A DNA stretch of 6,064 nt. Source: Ignavibacteria bacterium UBA6906. GTDB lineage: Bacteria > Bacteroidota > Ignavibacteria > UBA10030 > UBA6906. The notes under the pieces are model-generated. The model was given only the letters and a program-made list of their open reading frames with translations. It searched no databases and had not been told where the DNA came from. A program made the translations under genes and the position numbers. Of the stretch, positions 1 through 6,063 are shown in pieces (the stretch's first letter is position 1; each line of letters opens with the position of its first letter). The stretch lies in NCBI GenBank assembly GCA_002451155.1, contig DKBG01000112.1, positions 1 through 6,064 of the forward strand. The letters are read 5' to 3'.

Positions 1-72
1 GCGCTCATTGGCGGATTCGGAGGAATCTCCTTTACCAGAAAGAAGCTGAAAGGGAACGCAGGCCGGCAATAG
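1..72 (+). CDS. Possible C-terminal end of an unidentified protein (partial, 5' end outside window)
   Basis: Frame 1 is open from the first base and ends in TAG at 70-72, giving 23 residues: a glycine-rich hydrophobic stretch (ALIGGFGGISF) followed by a basic tail (TRKKLKGNAGRQ). A hydrophobic segment followed by lysines and arginines is what the end of a membrane protein often looks like, so this may be the last transmembrane helix and cytoplasmic tail of a transporter or other membrane protein. The piece is too short to name. If real, the gene converges on the minus-strand sugar operon. It could also be chance open frame, since only 24 codons are visible. Confidence 0.35.
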   Translation, partial: ALIGGFGGISFTRKKLKGNAGRQ

Positions 73-117
73 GATTCCTGGCCGTGACCGGGCTGACGCG
101 CTCCGGCGCGCCTATTG
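67..117. terminator. Inverted repeats in the convergent gap; possible bidirectional terminator
   Basis: A perfect 7-base inverted repeat, CAATAGG at 67-73 and CCTATTG at 111-117, encloses a second small hairpin, CGCGC at 97-101 and GCGCG at 106-110 around a TCCG loop. It lies between the stop of the possible left-hand gene and the stop of the SIS gene, where a shared terminator would be expected. There is no T-run on either strand, so it is not a canonical intrinsic terminator, and the 37-base spacing of the outer repeat is long. The call rests on position and symmetry only. Confidence 0.25.
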
Positions 118-121
118 AGAG

Positions 122-886
122 CTAGAGGCCGGCGGCCCGCTGCTTGTACTGAGCGAGTGCCTCGTCGAGTCTCTCCCGCGCGGTGGTGTCACCCGGAATG
201 TTGTGGGAGGGGTGGATGTGGAGTTTCTCTCCACGCTCGACGAGCATCTCGGCCACGGTCGTGATGGTCATCCAGACCACCGTGATGAATGCCATTGTGG
301 AGACAGGACCGACGTAGTCCTGGTGGTTTGTGAGGGGGACGGACGCATCCCGGAGGGGCGCGCACGAGTCCACACAGATGTCGGCCAGCTGAAACAGCGT
401 TTTTCCGGCGGAGTGCCTCGCGGTCCGACCCGTCGATTCCGCAACAGACCCGCAGACGACCACGGTCATCCCCTTTTCCTTCGCTTCAAGCGCAATGTCG
501 ATGTTCACGGGATTGATCCCTGTGTGGGAGAAAATCCACATCGTGTCGCGCGGGTCGAACGTGTATCCTTTCATGATCTCCCTGCCATACCCCTCCGCGC
601 GCTCGAGGAAAAGAAACTGGTGGATCCCCATCTCCCCGGTGATCCTGGTGAAAAACGTGAGCGGAAGCTCGATCATCGGATGAAATCCGACGAAGCCGCC
701 GATGCGCGGATACATCTCTTCCACCGGGAGCGTCGCGTGGCCGCACCCGAAAGTATGAACCCATCGGTGTGCGGCGATGCTGCCGGCCATTGCCTCCGCA
801 GACCTCCTGATGTTCGCCGTCTGCGTCTCTTCGATTCTCTGCATAACCGAGCGGACGTTCCGGAGCCATTCTGACGCGAGTTCCAT
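122..886 (-). CDS. SIS-domain phosphosugar-binding protein, UPF0309-like
   Basis: This 254-residue protein matches the layout of the UPF0309 sugar-isomerase-domain family, which is usually about 240-250 residues. An N-terminal helix (about 5-40, with IEETQ at 18-22) leads into the SIS fold. Recognisable family positions are GCGHA (47-51, where GTGHS is typical), ERAEGYG (95-101), SHTGIN (120-125, where SNSGRN is typical) followed by ALEAKEKG (132-139), and HNIPGD near 228-233. SIS domains bind phosphorylated sugars; UPF0309 proteins have no settled reaction, so isomerase or lyase activity is not shown. It is probably cytoplasmic: no signal peptide is seen. The ATG at 886 is preceded by AGAGG (bases 896-900, 9-base spacing). 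It is the last gene of the operon after the kinase and permease, which supports a role on the imported, phosphorylated sugar. A Ser to Ala change in the first phosphosugar loop is unusual. Confidence 0.85.
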   Translation of the reverse strand: MELASEWLRNVRSVMQRIEETQTANIRRSAEAMAGSIAAHRWVHTFGCGHATLPVEEMYPRIGGFVGFHPMIELPLTFFTRITGEMGIHQFLFLERAEGYGREIMKGYTFDPRDTMWIFSHTGINPVNIDIALEAKEKGMTVVVCGSVAESTGRTARHSAGKTLFQLADICVDSCAPLRDASVPLTNHQDYVGPVSTMAFITVVWMTITTVAEMLVERGEKLHIHPSHNIPGDTTARERLDEALAQYKQRAAGL

Positions 887-907
887 GAGCGAATACCTCT
901 TTATGAT

Positions 908-2140
908 TTAGACAGGTGAACGACGAGGCAGCGTTCGGACTGCCAGGCTGAAGAGAACGACAAGGGCGCCGACGCTCAGGAGGTAGACGACCGGATACAT
1001 GGACAGGCCGCCGGACTCCGTGAGGATGCCGAGGAAGTAGTTCAGGACAGTACTCCCGATGAGGGCGACGACGAGTGCAATGCCGAAGGCGGTCCCGGAG
1101 AGGGCGGGAAACATCTCCGCAACATACCCGAGGACCACCGGAAAGACCGGTGCGAATCCGATGCCTATCAGCGCAAGAGCAAGGAATGAGAGCAAGGGGC
1201 CCGTTGCCAGGTGAAGCAGGACTCCACCGGCGAACGCGATCGCCATGCAGGAGATCGCCACGGTCGCCGGCCTGACCCGTCTCAGGAGCCATCCGAGAAC
1301 GACCCGGGCGGCTGTGAGGCTCGCCGCGAACGCGGTCAATCCGAAAAGCGAAAGACCCACAGGGAGTCCGACGATTTTCTGCAGATACATGGTCGACCAG
1401 CTGCTCGTCATTCCTTCCAGGCCGCTCTGGAAGAAGAGGGCGCCCGATAAGAGCAGCAGGGTTCGATGTTTCAGCATTGCCCGGCCCTCTTTCAAGGGGA
1501 AGCCCATCGGCTGCTTGGGAGACGGCAGGCCAACCAGGGCAAACACGGTGATTGGAAGGAGGACAAAACATCCGAGAAGGAAGATGAGCGTTTCATATGA
1601 GATGCTGCTGAGCACAAGCCCGGTGAGCGCCGGCAGGCCAAGCGCCCCGACGCCGAAGAACACCCCGAGCAGGCTGAGTGCCGCCCCTCTCGACCCCGTG
1701 CTGATATCTGCCACGAGGGCACTCGTTCCTCCGTTAATGATCCCGCCTCCGAAGCCCAGGAGGAAGAAGGCGGCCTGGACGGGAGCGAAGGAACCGGTGA
1801 ATGCGATGATTTCGAACCCGACGAGAATACAGAACGCGGAAAGTATCAATGGGATTCGATAGCCGAACCTGTCGACCACGGGGCCGAAAAGAACAGAACC
1901 GAACAAAATGCCGAGGGGGAGCAGCGCCGCGAGGGAGCCGACGGCCATTTCGTTGAGTGAAAACTTCGCGGCAAGGTATGCATTGATTGTTCCGAGGGAG
2001 ACTGTGGTCATCCCGAAGAGCAGCATGCCCGTACAGGCGGCCGCAAAGACCGCGCGGGTTCGAAAGGACGACGATAAATTCACTTGGGTATCTGCCGGAA
2101 TGGTGGGGGAATGGTGTTGAGGGACTGGCGCGTTGCTCAT
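908..2140 (-). CDS. Major facilitator superfamily transporter, probable sugar permease
   Basis: A 410-residue integral membrane protein with about 12 hydrophobic segments, beginning near residue 30 and ending near 403, and a hydrophilic central loop around 205-226 (PSPKQPMGFPLKEGR) separating the two six-helix halves. The MFS signature after helix 2 is clear: GPVVDRFGYR at 86-95. A glycine-rich stretch, GFGGGIINGGTSALVAD at 129-145, recalls the fucose/glucose permease (FHS) type of sugar transporter. The cytoplasmic N-terminus of about 27 residues is longer than usual and rich in His and Pro. The start is ATG at 2140, overlapping the kinase stop as ATGA, with AGGTG at 2145-2149 upstream, so translation is probably coupled. 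Placed between a sugar kinase and a SIS protein, it most likely brings the operon's sugar in by ion-coupled transport. Export of a sugar or drug cannot be excluded from sequence alone. Confidence 0.87.
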   Translation of the reverse strand: MSNAPVPQHHSPTIPADTQVNLSSSFRTRAVFAAACTGMLLFGMTTVSLGTINAYLAAKFSLNEMAVGSLAALLPLGILFGSVLFGPVVDRFGYRIPLILSAFCILVGFEIIAFTGSFAPVQAAFFLLGFGGGIINGGTSALVADISTGSRGAALSLLGVFFGVGALGLPALTGLVLSSISYETLIFLLGCFVLLPITVFALVGLPSPKQPMGFPLKEGRAMLKHRTLLLLSGALFFQSGLEGMTSSWSTMYLQKIVGLPVGLSLFGLTAFAASLTAARVVLGWLLRRVRPATVAISCMAIAFAGGVLLHLATGPLLSFLALALIGIGFAPVFPVVLGYVAEMFPALSGTAFGIALVVALIGSTVLNYFLGILTESGGLSMYPVVYLLSVGALVVLFSLAVRTLPRRSPV

Positions 2141-3090
2141 TCGTCACCTGCCGCGAGCCGGGCAGCTCCGAGGAGGACGGCGTCTCCGCCCAGGCGTGTT
2201 GCTTCGATGGAGGCGGCGGAGAAGGCCAGAGGTTGAGCCCACCGGCGCGCTTCCGTTCTGATCTCGTCAAGAAACCGGACCGCGGGACCAAAGACGCCGG
2301 CTCCGAAGATAATCTTTTCGGGATTGAACAGGCTGATAAGATTCGCGGCGGTCATTCCCCAGAACTGGACTGCCTCCCGTATGATATCGACGGCGATCGG
2401 GTCACCGAGGTCAAACGCCTCAAAGATATCGTGAGCAGAAAGAAGCCCAGGATCTTTCGAGCGAAGCCTGCCGAGATAACCGGGACTCGCTGAGAGGCGG
2501 TCACGAGCAGTGCGGGCAATTCCATCGCCGGAAGCATGGGACTCAAAACATCCACAGGACACGTACTCGGCGCGATAGGGGCGGTCAAGTGCCGTCCAGC
2601 CGATTGCGCCCGCGATGTCCTGGACTCCGTGAAGAATCCGGCCATCTATGAGAATGCCAGCGCCGATGCCGGTTCCGACCGCGAGAAATATTGCGTGTCT
2701 GCACCCGCGGGCCGCGCCCAGCCATGTCTCGCCCAGGATTGCGCACGACCGATCACTCTCTATTCGGACGGTCGCTTCGGAATGTGCCAGTGCCCGGTGC
2801 AATTCCTGTTTCAGGGGGTAGTTCTCCCATCCGGGGATATTTGGCGCCCAAACCGTTCCCTCTGCCTGGCGGCTGATTCCGGGGACCGCAACACCGAGTG
2901 AGCGAAGTTCGAGCCCCAGATTCTGTGCTTCCCCCTCACACTCGAGTGCGAGGTCTGTGAGGAGCTTGCCAACAGCCTCGCCGGTTCTGCCCTCGAGCCC
3001 GACAAGCCTCCTCATGCGGATTGTCCCGTCTTCTGCGACGATGGCGGCAGAGATTTTCGTTCCTCCGAGATCGATGCTGATGACAGGCAT
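2137..3090 (-). CDS. ROK-family sugar kinase
   Basis: This 317-residue protein is a full-length ROK kinase, the family of glucokinase, N-acetylglucosamine, N-acetylmannosamine and fructose kinases. The ATP phosphate-binding loop DLGGTKI is at 7-13. VAVPGI is at 67-72, the likely catalytic Asp is D113 in ESDRS (111-115, ENDAN in most relatives), the second glycine loop VGTGIGAGILIDG is at 138-150, and the C-terminal adenosine-side motif FGAGVFG is at 262-268. There is no N-terminal helix-turn-helix, so it is a kinase and not a ROK repressor. The usual zinc site (GH then CxCGxxGC) is altered: Trp165 replaces the His, and only Cys179 and Cys181 remain in SCGCFES. Start ATG 3090 has GGTGG at 3099-3103 with 8-base spacing. 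It is the first secure gene of the operon and should phosphorylate the sugar taken up by the neighbouring permease. The substrate is not identifiable from sequence. Confidence 0.9.
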   Translation of the reverse strand: MPVISIDLGGTKISAAIVAEDGTIRMRRLVGLEGRTGEAVGKLLTDLALECEGEAQNLGLELRSLGVAVPGISRQAEGTVWAPNIPGWENYPLKQELHRALAHSEATVRIESDRSCAILGETWLGAARGCRHAIFLAVGTGIGAGILIDGRILHGVQDIAGAIGWTALDRPYRAEYVSCGCFESHASGDGIARTARDRLSASPGYLGRLRSKDPGLLSAHDIFEAFDLGDPIAVDIIREAVQFWGMTAANLISLFNPEKIIFGAGVFGPAVRFLDEIRTEARRWAQPLAFSAASIEATRLGGDAVLLGAARLAAGDE

Positions 3091-3139
3091 TCAGTTGTCC
3101 ACCCAGGGAGACCAGGTCTGATACCGGAATTCAAACTGC

Positions 3140-3168
3140 AGTATCCGGAAAAAAGACGCATACTTCAA
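3140..3168 (-). promoter_or_regulatory. Candidate promoter of the sugar operon
   Basis: On the minus strand, TTGAAG (bases 3168-3163) and GATACT (3145-3140) are separated by exactly 17 bases, each matching 4 of 6 positions of the sigma-70 consensus. Transcription would start near 3133, leaving a leader of roughly 40 bases before the kinase ATG at 3090. Spacing and location are good, but the hexamers are only moderate and other lineages, for example Bacteroidota, use different -10/-35 elements. Confidence 0.35.
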
Positions 3169-3222
3169 CAGATTCTTTGCCTTGCCTATTGCGGGGCACG
3201 GAGCTGCGGTGCGCTGGAATCT

Positions 3223-3235
3223 TCCCGCCGCGGGA
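3223..3235. promoter_or_regulatory. 13-base palindrome, possible operator
   Basis: TCCCGC-C-GCGGGA is a perfect 6-1-6 inverted repeat lying between the two candidate divergent promoters, about 55 bases upstream of the minus -35 and 44 bases upstream of the plus -35. A dimeric regulator could bind there and control one or both operons. No regulator gene is in the window, and GC-rich palindromes of this size can occur by chance. Confidence 0.25.
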
Positions 3236-3278
3236 CGGGAGTGAACGACCCCAAGATACTCCCAGGATTTCAGAGGGG

Positions 3279-3307
3279 TTGAAAACCTCAGAAAAAGTGC
3301 GTACCAT
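3279..3307 (+). promoter_or_regulatory. Candidate promoter of the envelope operon
   Basis: TTGAAA (3279-3284, 5 of 6 to the sigma-70 -35 consensus) is followed after 17 bases by TACCAT (3302-3307, 4 of 6 to the -10 consensus). Transcription would start near 3314, giving a leader of about 100-120 bases before the first plus-strand gene. The call depends on the host using a sigma-70-like consensus. Confidence 0.35.
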
Positions 3308-3400
3308 TCGCGGGTCCAATGTGGGTAAGGACCCCCGAATCGAGGATATTCTCCCTTGGCTCTACCGGATTTGTCATCTTTATTGAATCGGCACTTCAGC

Positions 3401-3404
3401 AGGA
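3401..3404 (+). promoter_or_regulatory. Shine-Dalgarno-like AGGA that would favour an alternative GTG start
   Basis: AGGA lies 5 bases before GTG 3410, which is in frame with the first plus-strand gene and would add 8 residues (MISFSKTR) to its N-terminus. The ATG at 3434 has no purine-rich sequence in front of it. Both starts keep a workable signal peptide, so this site is the main argument for the longer form. Confidence 0.3.
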
Positions 3405-3433
3405 TTGCGGTGATCTCCTTCTCCAAAACCCGC

Positions 3434-4153
3434 ATGGGTCATACCCGGAGAGTTCTTCTGGCCGGGTTGCTGGCCGGCACCCTTGGCTGGGGCGTCGGAA
3501 CAACCCGTTCTCAGGAATCGGGCAGTCCGTTCATCTACTATCCTTCGACCCTTCCCGCAAAGACGTGGCAGCTGGCGTTAGGAGCGACCTTCACGACCCC
3601 GCCGAAGGAGCTTACAGAAGAGGTACAGGTCCGTGCGCCGGCTATCGACTTTCATGCCCTGTATGGCCTGCCGTCTCATTTCTATCTGGACGGGCGAGTT
3701 ATCTCGCAGCTGCTACAGAACCACATTTCTGTCGGCGGCCGATGGACCCGGTCGATGGGTGATTTCTCTGTTGGTGCGGGATATGATGTCGCGTACTGGT
3801 TTGGGTTCCTCACGATCGGCGGTTTTGACAGCAAGGCGAACGGCTGGATCAATTACCCGAGCGTCACGATCGGATACAATACCGGTGACGTGCGGCTGCT
3901 CTTCAAGACAGAGGCAATACTCAATCTGTTCTATCGGTCGTACGTAGGAGAGAATGAAGTTGAGAGCGACGCGAATACATTTTCCGGTATGTCATTCATG
4001 CTGGCGATGGAGCAGCCATTCTGGAAAGACACGCATGTTACGTTTGGTTTTCGGGTGACGTACACGAAATTCAACTGGATCATGTGGTCCCTCTACACGA
4101 CCTTCGACCGCTATCTCTACTATCCTGAGTTCATCGTGGGATTCATGTTGTGA
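3434..4153 (+). CDS. Secreted outer-membrane beta-barrel-like protein (first gene of envelope operon)
   Basis: From ATG 3434 the product is 239 residues. It begins with a clear signal peptide: basic MGHTRR, a hydrophobic core at about 7-22 (VLLAGLLAGTLGWGVG), and a polar region with cleavage probably near residues 25-27. The mature part is rich in Tyr, Phe, Trp and Gly and shows alternating polar/hydrophobic strands, for example WQLALGATF (45-53), HISVGGRW (97-104), FSVGAGYDVAYWFGF (111-125) and HVTFGFRVTY (201-210), separated by short turns. This pattern fits a small outer-membrane beta-barrel; I do not recognise the family. In-frame GTG 3410, with AGGA upstream, is a credible alternative start (247 residues); a TTG at 3356 is unlikely. 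Its TGA stop overlaps the next gene's GTG by 4 bases, so it is probably co-translated with the GDPD lipoprotein. Transport, adhesion or structural roles are all possible. Confidence 0.78.
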   Translation: MGHTRRVLLAGLLAGTLGWGVGTTRSQESGSPFIYYPSTLPAKTWQLALGATFTTPPKELTEEVQVRAPAIDFHALYGLPSHFYLDGRVISQLLQNHISVGGRWTRSMGDFSVGAGYDVAYWFGFLTIGGFDSKANGWINYPSVTIGYNTGDVRLLFKTEAILNLFYRSYVGENEVESDANTFSGMSFMLAMEQPFWKDTHVTFGFRVTYTKFNWIMWSLYTTFDRYLYYPEFIVGFML

Positions 4154-5418
4154 GACACCCCGTTCTGCTTATCATTGCTGCCGCACTCGTGTCCTTTTCC
4201 TGCCGGAACGAAGCGGAGGTCGTAGAGCCGACAGACTCTTCAGCTCGCCTGTATGAAGATGTGAAGCCTCTGCGGCTGGGCGCGCGTGCAGCGCTGGAAG
4301 GCGTGTACCGGGTGGTCGACGGCCAGGACGTGTTCGGGAATCAGGTCGCCCTGAAATGGAGCGGGGTGGCAAACGGCCAAGATACCGCCTTTACGCTCTC
4401 GGGGTTTTTCGGGAAGGACGTGGCGTACTTCACCGCGGAGGGAGGGTCACTGGACAGCACCGTCTTCCTCCACGGCACCTGGCGGAAGATGGTGAACACG
4501 GAGACGGGGTTGCTGCGTTTTGTGATCCTGGCTGGCAACGGTGGCCGGCAGTTGATGAACCCCATTCCGGTCATCGGGAAAGACAGCATCATTTTGTACG
4601 GATCGTGGGGGAACGGGAGCGAGAACCCCTCCCGCAATTTGGTGCTTGCGTATGATAGGCCTCTCTATGCGGGAAAACAGATTGAGGTCGTGGCGCACAG
4701 GGGCGGCGGACGGACATCAGACCTGCTTCCCGTCTCGGAGAATTCTGTGGAGATGATCCTCTTCACCCAGCGTCTCGGATCGACGGGCATAGAGATCGAC
4801 GTCCACCTGACGAAGGACGGCATCCCGATTCTGTATCATGATTCCAATCTGAACCTCCGGCTGACACAGAAAAGCGGATTGGTGGGACCCATCGAAGAAT
4901 ACACGTACGATCAACTGCAAGCCGTCATCCGGCTCATTCATGGAGAGAGAATCCCGACATTGCAGCAGGCGCTCGACGCGGTGGTCTATCGCACCTCGCT
5001 GCGTGTGGTCTGGCTCGATTCGAAACCGTCGATTTCGCTGAAGCTGCTGCAGCAGATTCAGAGCGAATACTTGGCCAAAGCGGCGGCCATCGGACGCACG
5101 CTGGAGATCTATATCGGCCTCCCGTCTCAAGAGAAGGTTGACGAGTTTCTCGCCCTCCCGAACCACGCGCAAACACCCTCACTCTGCGAACTGTCCCCGG
5201 ACATCGCTCGCCAGATCAACGCAAGAGTCTGGGCACCGCGGTGGACGCTGGGAACGCAGAACGATCTGGTGGCCCAGGTGCAATCCGAAGGCCGGCTCGC
5301 CTTTGTCTGGACGCTTGACGTTCCAGACTATGTTGCCGAGTTCATCTCGACAGGGCGCTTCGACGCAATTCTGTCGAATTACCCATCAATTGTGGCCTAC
5401 TACAATTATGTCCGCTAG
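4150..5418 (+). CDS. Glycerophosphodiester phosphodiesterase (GDPD) lipoprotein with an extra N-terminal domain
   Basis: The 422-residue product starts at GTG 4150 (GTGA overlap with the previous stop), the only start that keeps the signal sequence. Residues 1-18 form a lipoprotein-type signal ending in SFSC, with Cys18 the likely lipidated residue, though the lipobox is loose. Residues 45-175 are an unassigned beta-rich region. The GDPD TIM-barrel domain covers about 178-418: AHR at 182-184 (general acid/base His183), SEN at 196-198, EIDVHLTKDG at 215-224 (metal ligands Glu215, Asp217), YHD at 229-231 (second catalytic His230), IPTLQQALD at 268-276, WLDSK at 288-292 (the usual E-x-K site, here Asp290), and the closing WTLD (387-390) and DAILSNYP (405-412). 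The family splits glycerophosphodiesters into glycerol 3-phosphate and an alcohol, using a divalent metal. Here it would act in the periplasm or at the outer membrane. All main catalytic residues are present, so activity is likely. Confidence 0.88.
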   Translation: MRHPVLLIIAAALVSFSCRNEAEVVEPTDSSARLYEDVKPLRLGARAALEGVYRVVDGQDVFGNQVALKWSGVANGQDTAFTLSGFFGKDVAYFTAEGGSLDSTVFLHGTWRKMVNTETGLLRFVILAGNGGRQLMNPIPVIGKDSIILYGSWGNGSENPSRNLVLAYDRPLYAGKQIEVVAHRGGGRTSDLLPVSENSVEMILFTQRLGSTGIEIDVHLTKDGIPILYHDSNLNLRLTQKSGLVGPIEEYTYDQLQAVIRLIHGERIPTLQQALDAVVYRTSLRVVWLDSKPSISLKLLQQIQSEYLAKAAAIGRTLEIYIGLPSQEKVDEFLALPNHAQTPSLCELSPDIARQINARVWAPRWTLGTQNDLVAQVQSEGRLAFVWTLDVPDYVAEFISTGRFDAILSNYPSIVAYYNYVR

Positions 5419-6013
5419 ACCCCTCCGGATATCTGCCGCAGTGCTGGTCTGCTGCCTCGCCGGCTTTGCCGTTCCCGGCGACCTCCGTGCCGGAACGCCT
5501 GGTGACAGTACGTATAGCCTGGTTGCGTACATCGGGGGAGGGCTTGCCCGGTACATCGTCGCCCCGGGCGGGCCGCCTCCGGGTGTACCGGTGGAGTACA
5601 CGAGAACCGGGCTTTCGGGGACTGTTCGGGTCATGTGGCATCCGGACCACCTGTTGAGGCTCGGCCTGGAATCGGGATGGGCTTCGTTTTATTCCTACAA
5701 GTTCGGCACGCAGCCCTCGGGCGAGGTCTCTCTCTCGGCCGTGCCGCTGCTCGTCGTCTGGTCAATGAATGTGCTTGGCGTCGACTGGTTCGTCGGGAGC
5801 GGGTACTACAGGCTGAATTCCAACCTTGATTTTAAGGGGACAGTTGACGTCCAGACATGGAGCCTGGGATGGATGGCTGCCGCATCCTACACGCACCCTC
5901 TCTCAGAAAGCCTCGGCCTGGCCGGGGAAGTGAAATGGATGAACGCGACGGAACATGCGGATGCGGCCCTGAACATTCAGGTGCAGCTTGTCTGGAAATT
6001 GCTTGAGTGGTAG
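5408..6013 (+). CDS. Small outer-membrane beta-barrel-like protein (third gene of envelope operon)
   Basis: The 201-residue product starts at ATG 5408, inside the GDPD gene, which it overlaps by 11 bases. The frame is open further upstream to 5138, but that part is antisense-free shadow of GDPD coding, and ATG 5408 directly precedes a signal peptide: MSARPLR, hydrophobic core 8-22, cleavage probably after LRA (26-28). The mature part alternates in beta-barrel fashion: YSLVAYIGGGLARYI (36-50), GTVRVMWHP (71-79), LLRLGLESGWASFY (82-95), DWFVGSGYY (126-134), WSLGWMAAASY (151-161), and a final strand NIQVQLVWKLLEW (189-201). The terminal Trp fits the C-terminal aromatic of outer-membrane barrels recognised by the BAM machinery. 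It resembles generic outer-membrane beta-barrel (OmpA/OmpW-sized) proteins, but no specific family is recognised. No good ribosome binding site is visible, so expression probably depends on coupling to the GDPD gene. Confidence 0.78.
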   Translation: MSARPLRISAAVLVCCLAGFAVPGDLRAGTPGDSTYSLVAYIGGGLARYIVAPGGPPPGVPVEYTRTGLSGTVRVMWHPDHLLRLGLESGWASFYSYKFGTQPSGEVSLSAVPLLVVWSMNVLGVDWFVGSGYYRLNSNLDFKGTVDVQTWSLGWMAAASYTHPLSESLGLAGEVKWMNATEHADAALNIQVQLVWKLLEW

Positions 6014-6020
6014 GGGCACG

Positions 6021-6063
6021 TTCCTGTCGTTTGCCGGAATGGTGAACCGAAAGCAGACAGGGA
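6021..6063 (+). terminator. Inverted repeat after the envelope operon, possible terminator cut by window end
   Basis: TTCCTGTC (6021-6028) pairs with GACAGGGA (6056-6063) over 8 bases including one G-T wobble, starting 8 bases after the TAG of the last gene. A T-run that would make it an intrinsic terminator would lie beyond base 6064 and cannot be seen. The 27-base loop is long for a terminator, though it contains further short complementarity (CGG at 6035-6037 with CCG at 6047-6049). Confidence 0.25.

Larger units (their letters stand above)
3091..3433. other. Divergent intergenic control region
   Basis: These 343 bases separate the minus-strand sugar operon from the plus-strand envelope operon and should contain both promoters. 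I see one candidate promoter per strand and a 13-base palindrome, listed separately. A minus-strand frame is also open from ATG 3435 to TGA 3091 (114 codons), ending directly before the kinase ATG (TGAATG). Its N-terminal half resembles no family I know, it has no ribosome binding site, it overlaps the start of the plus-strand gene, and the candidate kinase promoter lies within it. I therefore treat it as non-coding, with the doubt recorded as a finding. Confidence 0.6.

Noticed and set aside
14..27. Small inverted repeat GATTC-GGAG-GAATC
   Set aside because: It lies within the possible coding end of the left-hand gene, has only 5 paired bases and no following T-run.
203..874. A 223-codon plus-strand frame opposite the SIS gene
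   Set aside because: It is the antisense of a well-supported gene, with an Arg/Asp/His-rich product typical of GC-rich antisense frames.
486..1571. A 361-codon minus-strand frame overlapping the SIS and permease genes
   Set aside because: It is a shifted-frame shadow. The product is rich in Arg, Pro, Gly and Ser with no domain, while the overlapping frames encode clear SIS and MFS proteins.
1734..2291. A 185-codon minus-strand frame across the kinase-permease junction
   Set aside because: Both real genes are intact across this stretch and join by a normal ATGA overlap. The product is low-complexity, Arg/Pro/Ser-rich, with no recognisable motif, so I do not read it as a frameshifted gene.
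3356..3433. TTG start giving a 265-residue first envelope protein
   Set aside because: The added residues carry no feature, TTG is a rare start, and the signal peptide would be placed 26 residues inside the protein. ATG 3434 or GTG 3410 fit better.
5138..5407. Upstream extension of the last barrel-like gene into the GDPD gene
   Set aside because: The extension reads as Ser/Arg/Pro-rich out-of-frame GDPD coding and would bury the signal peptide that begins at ATG 5408.
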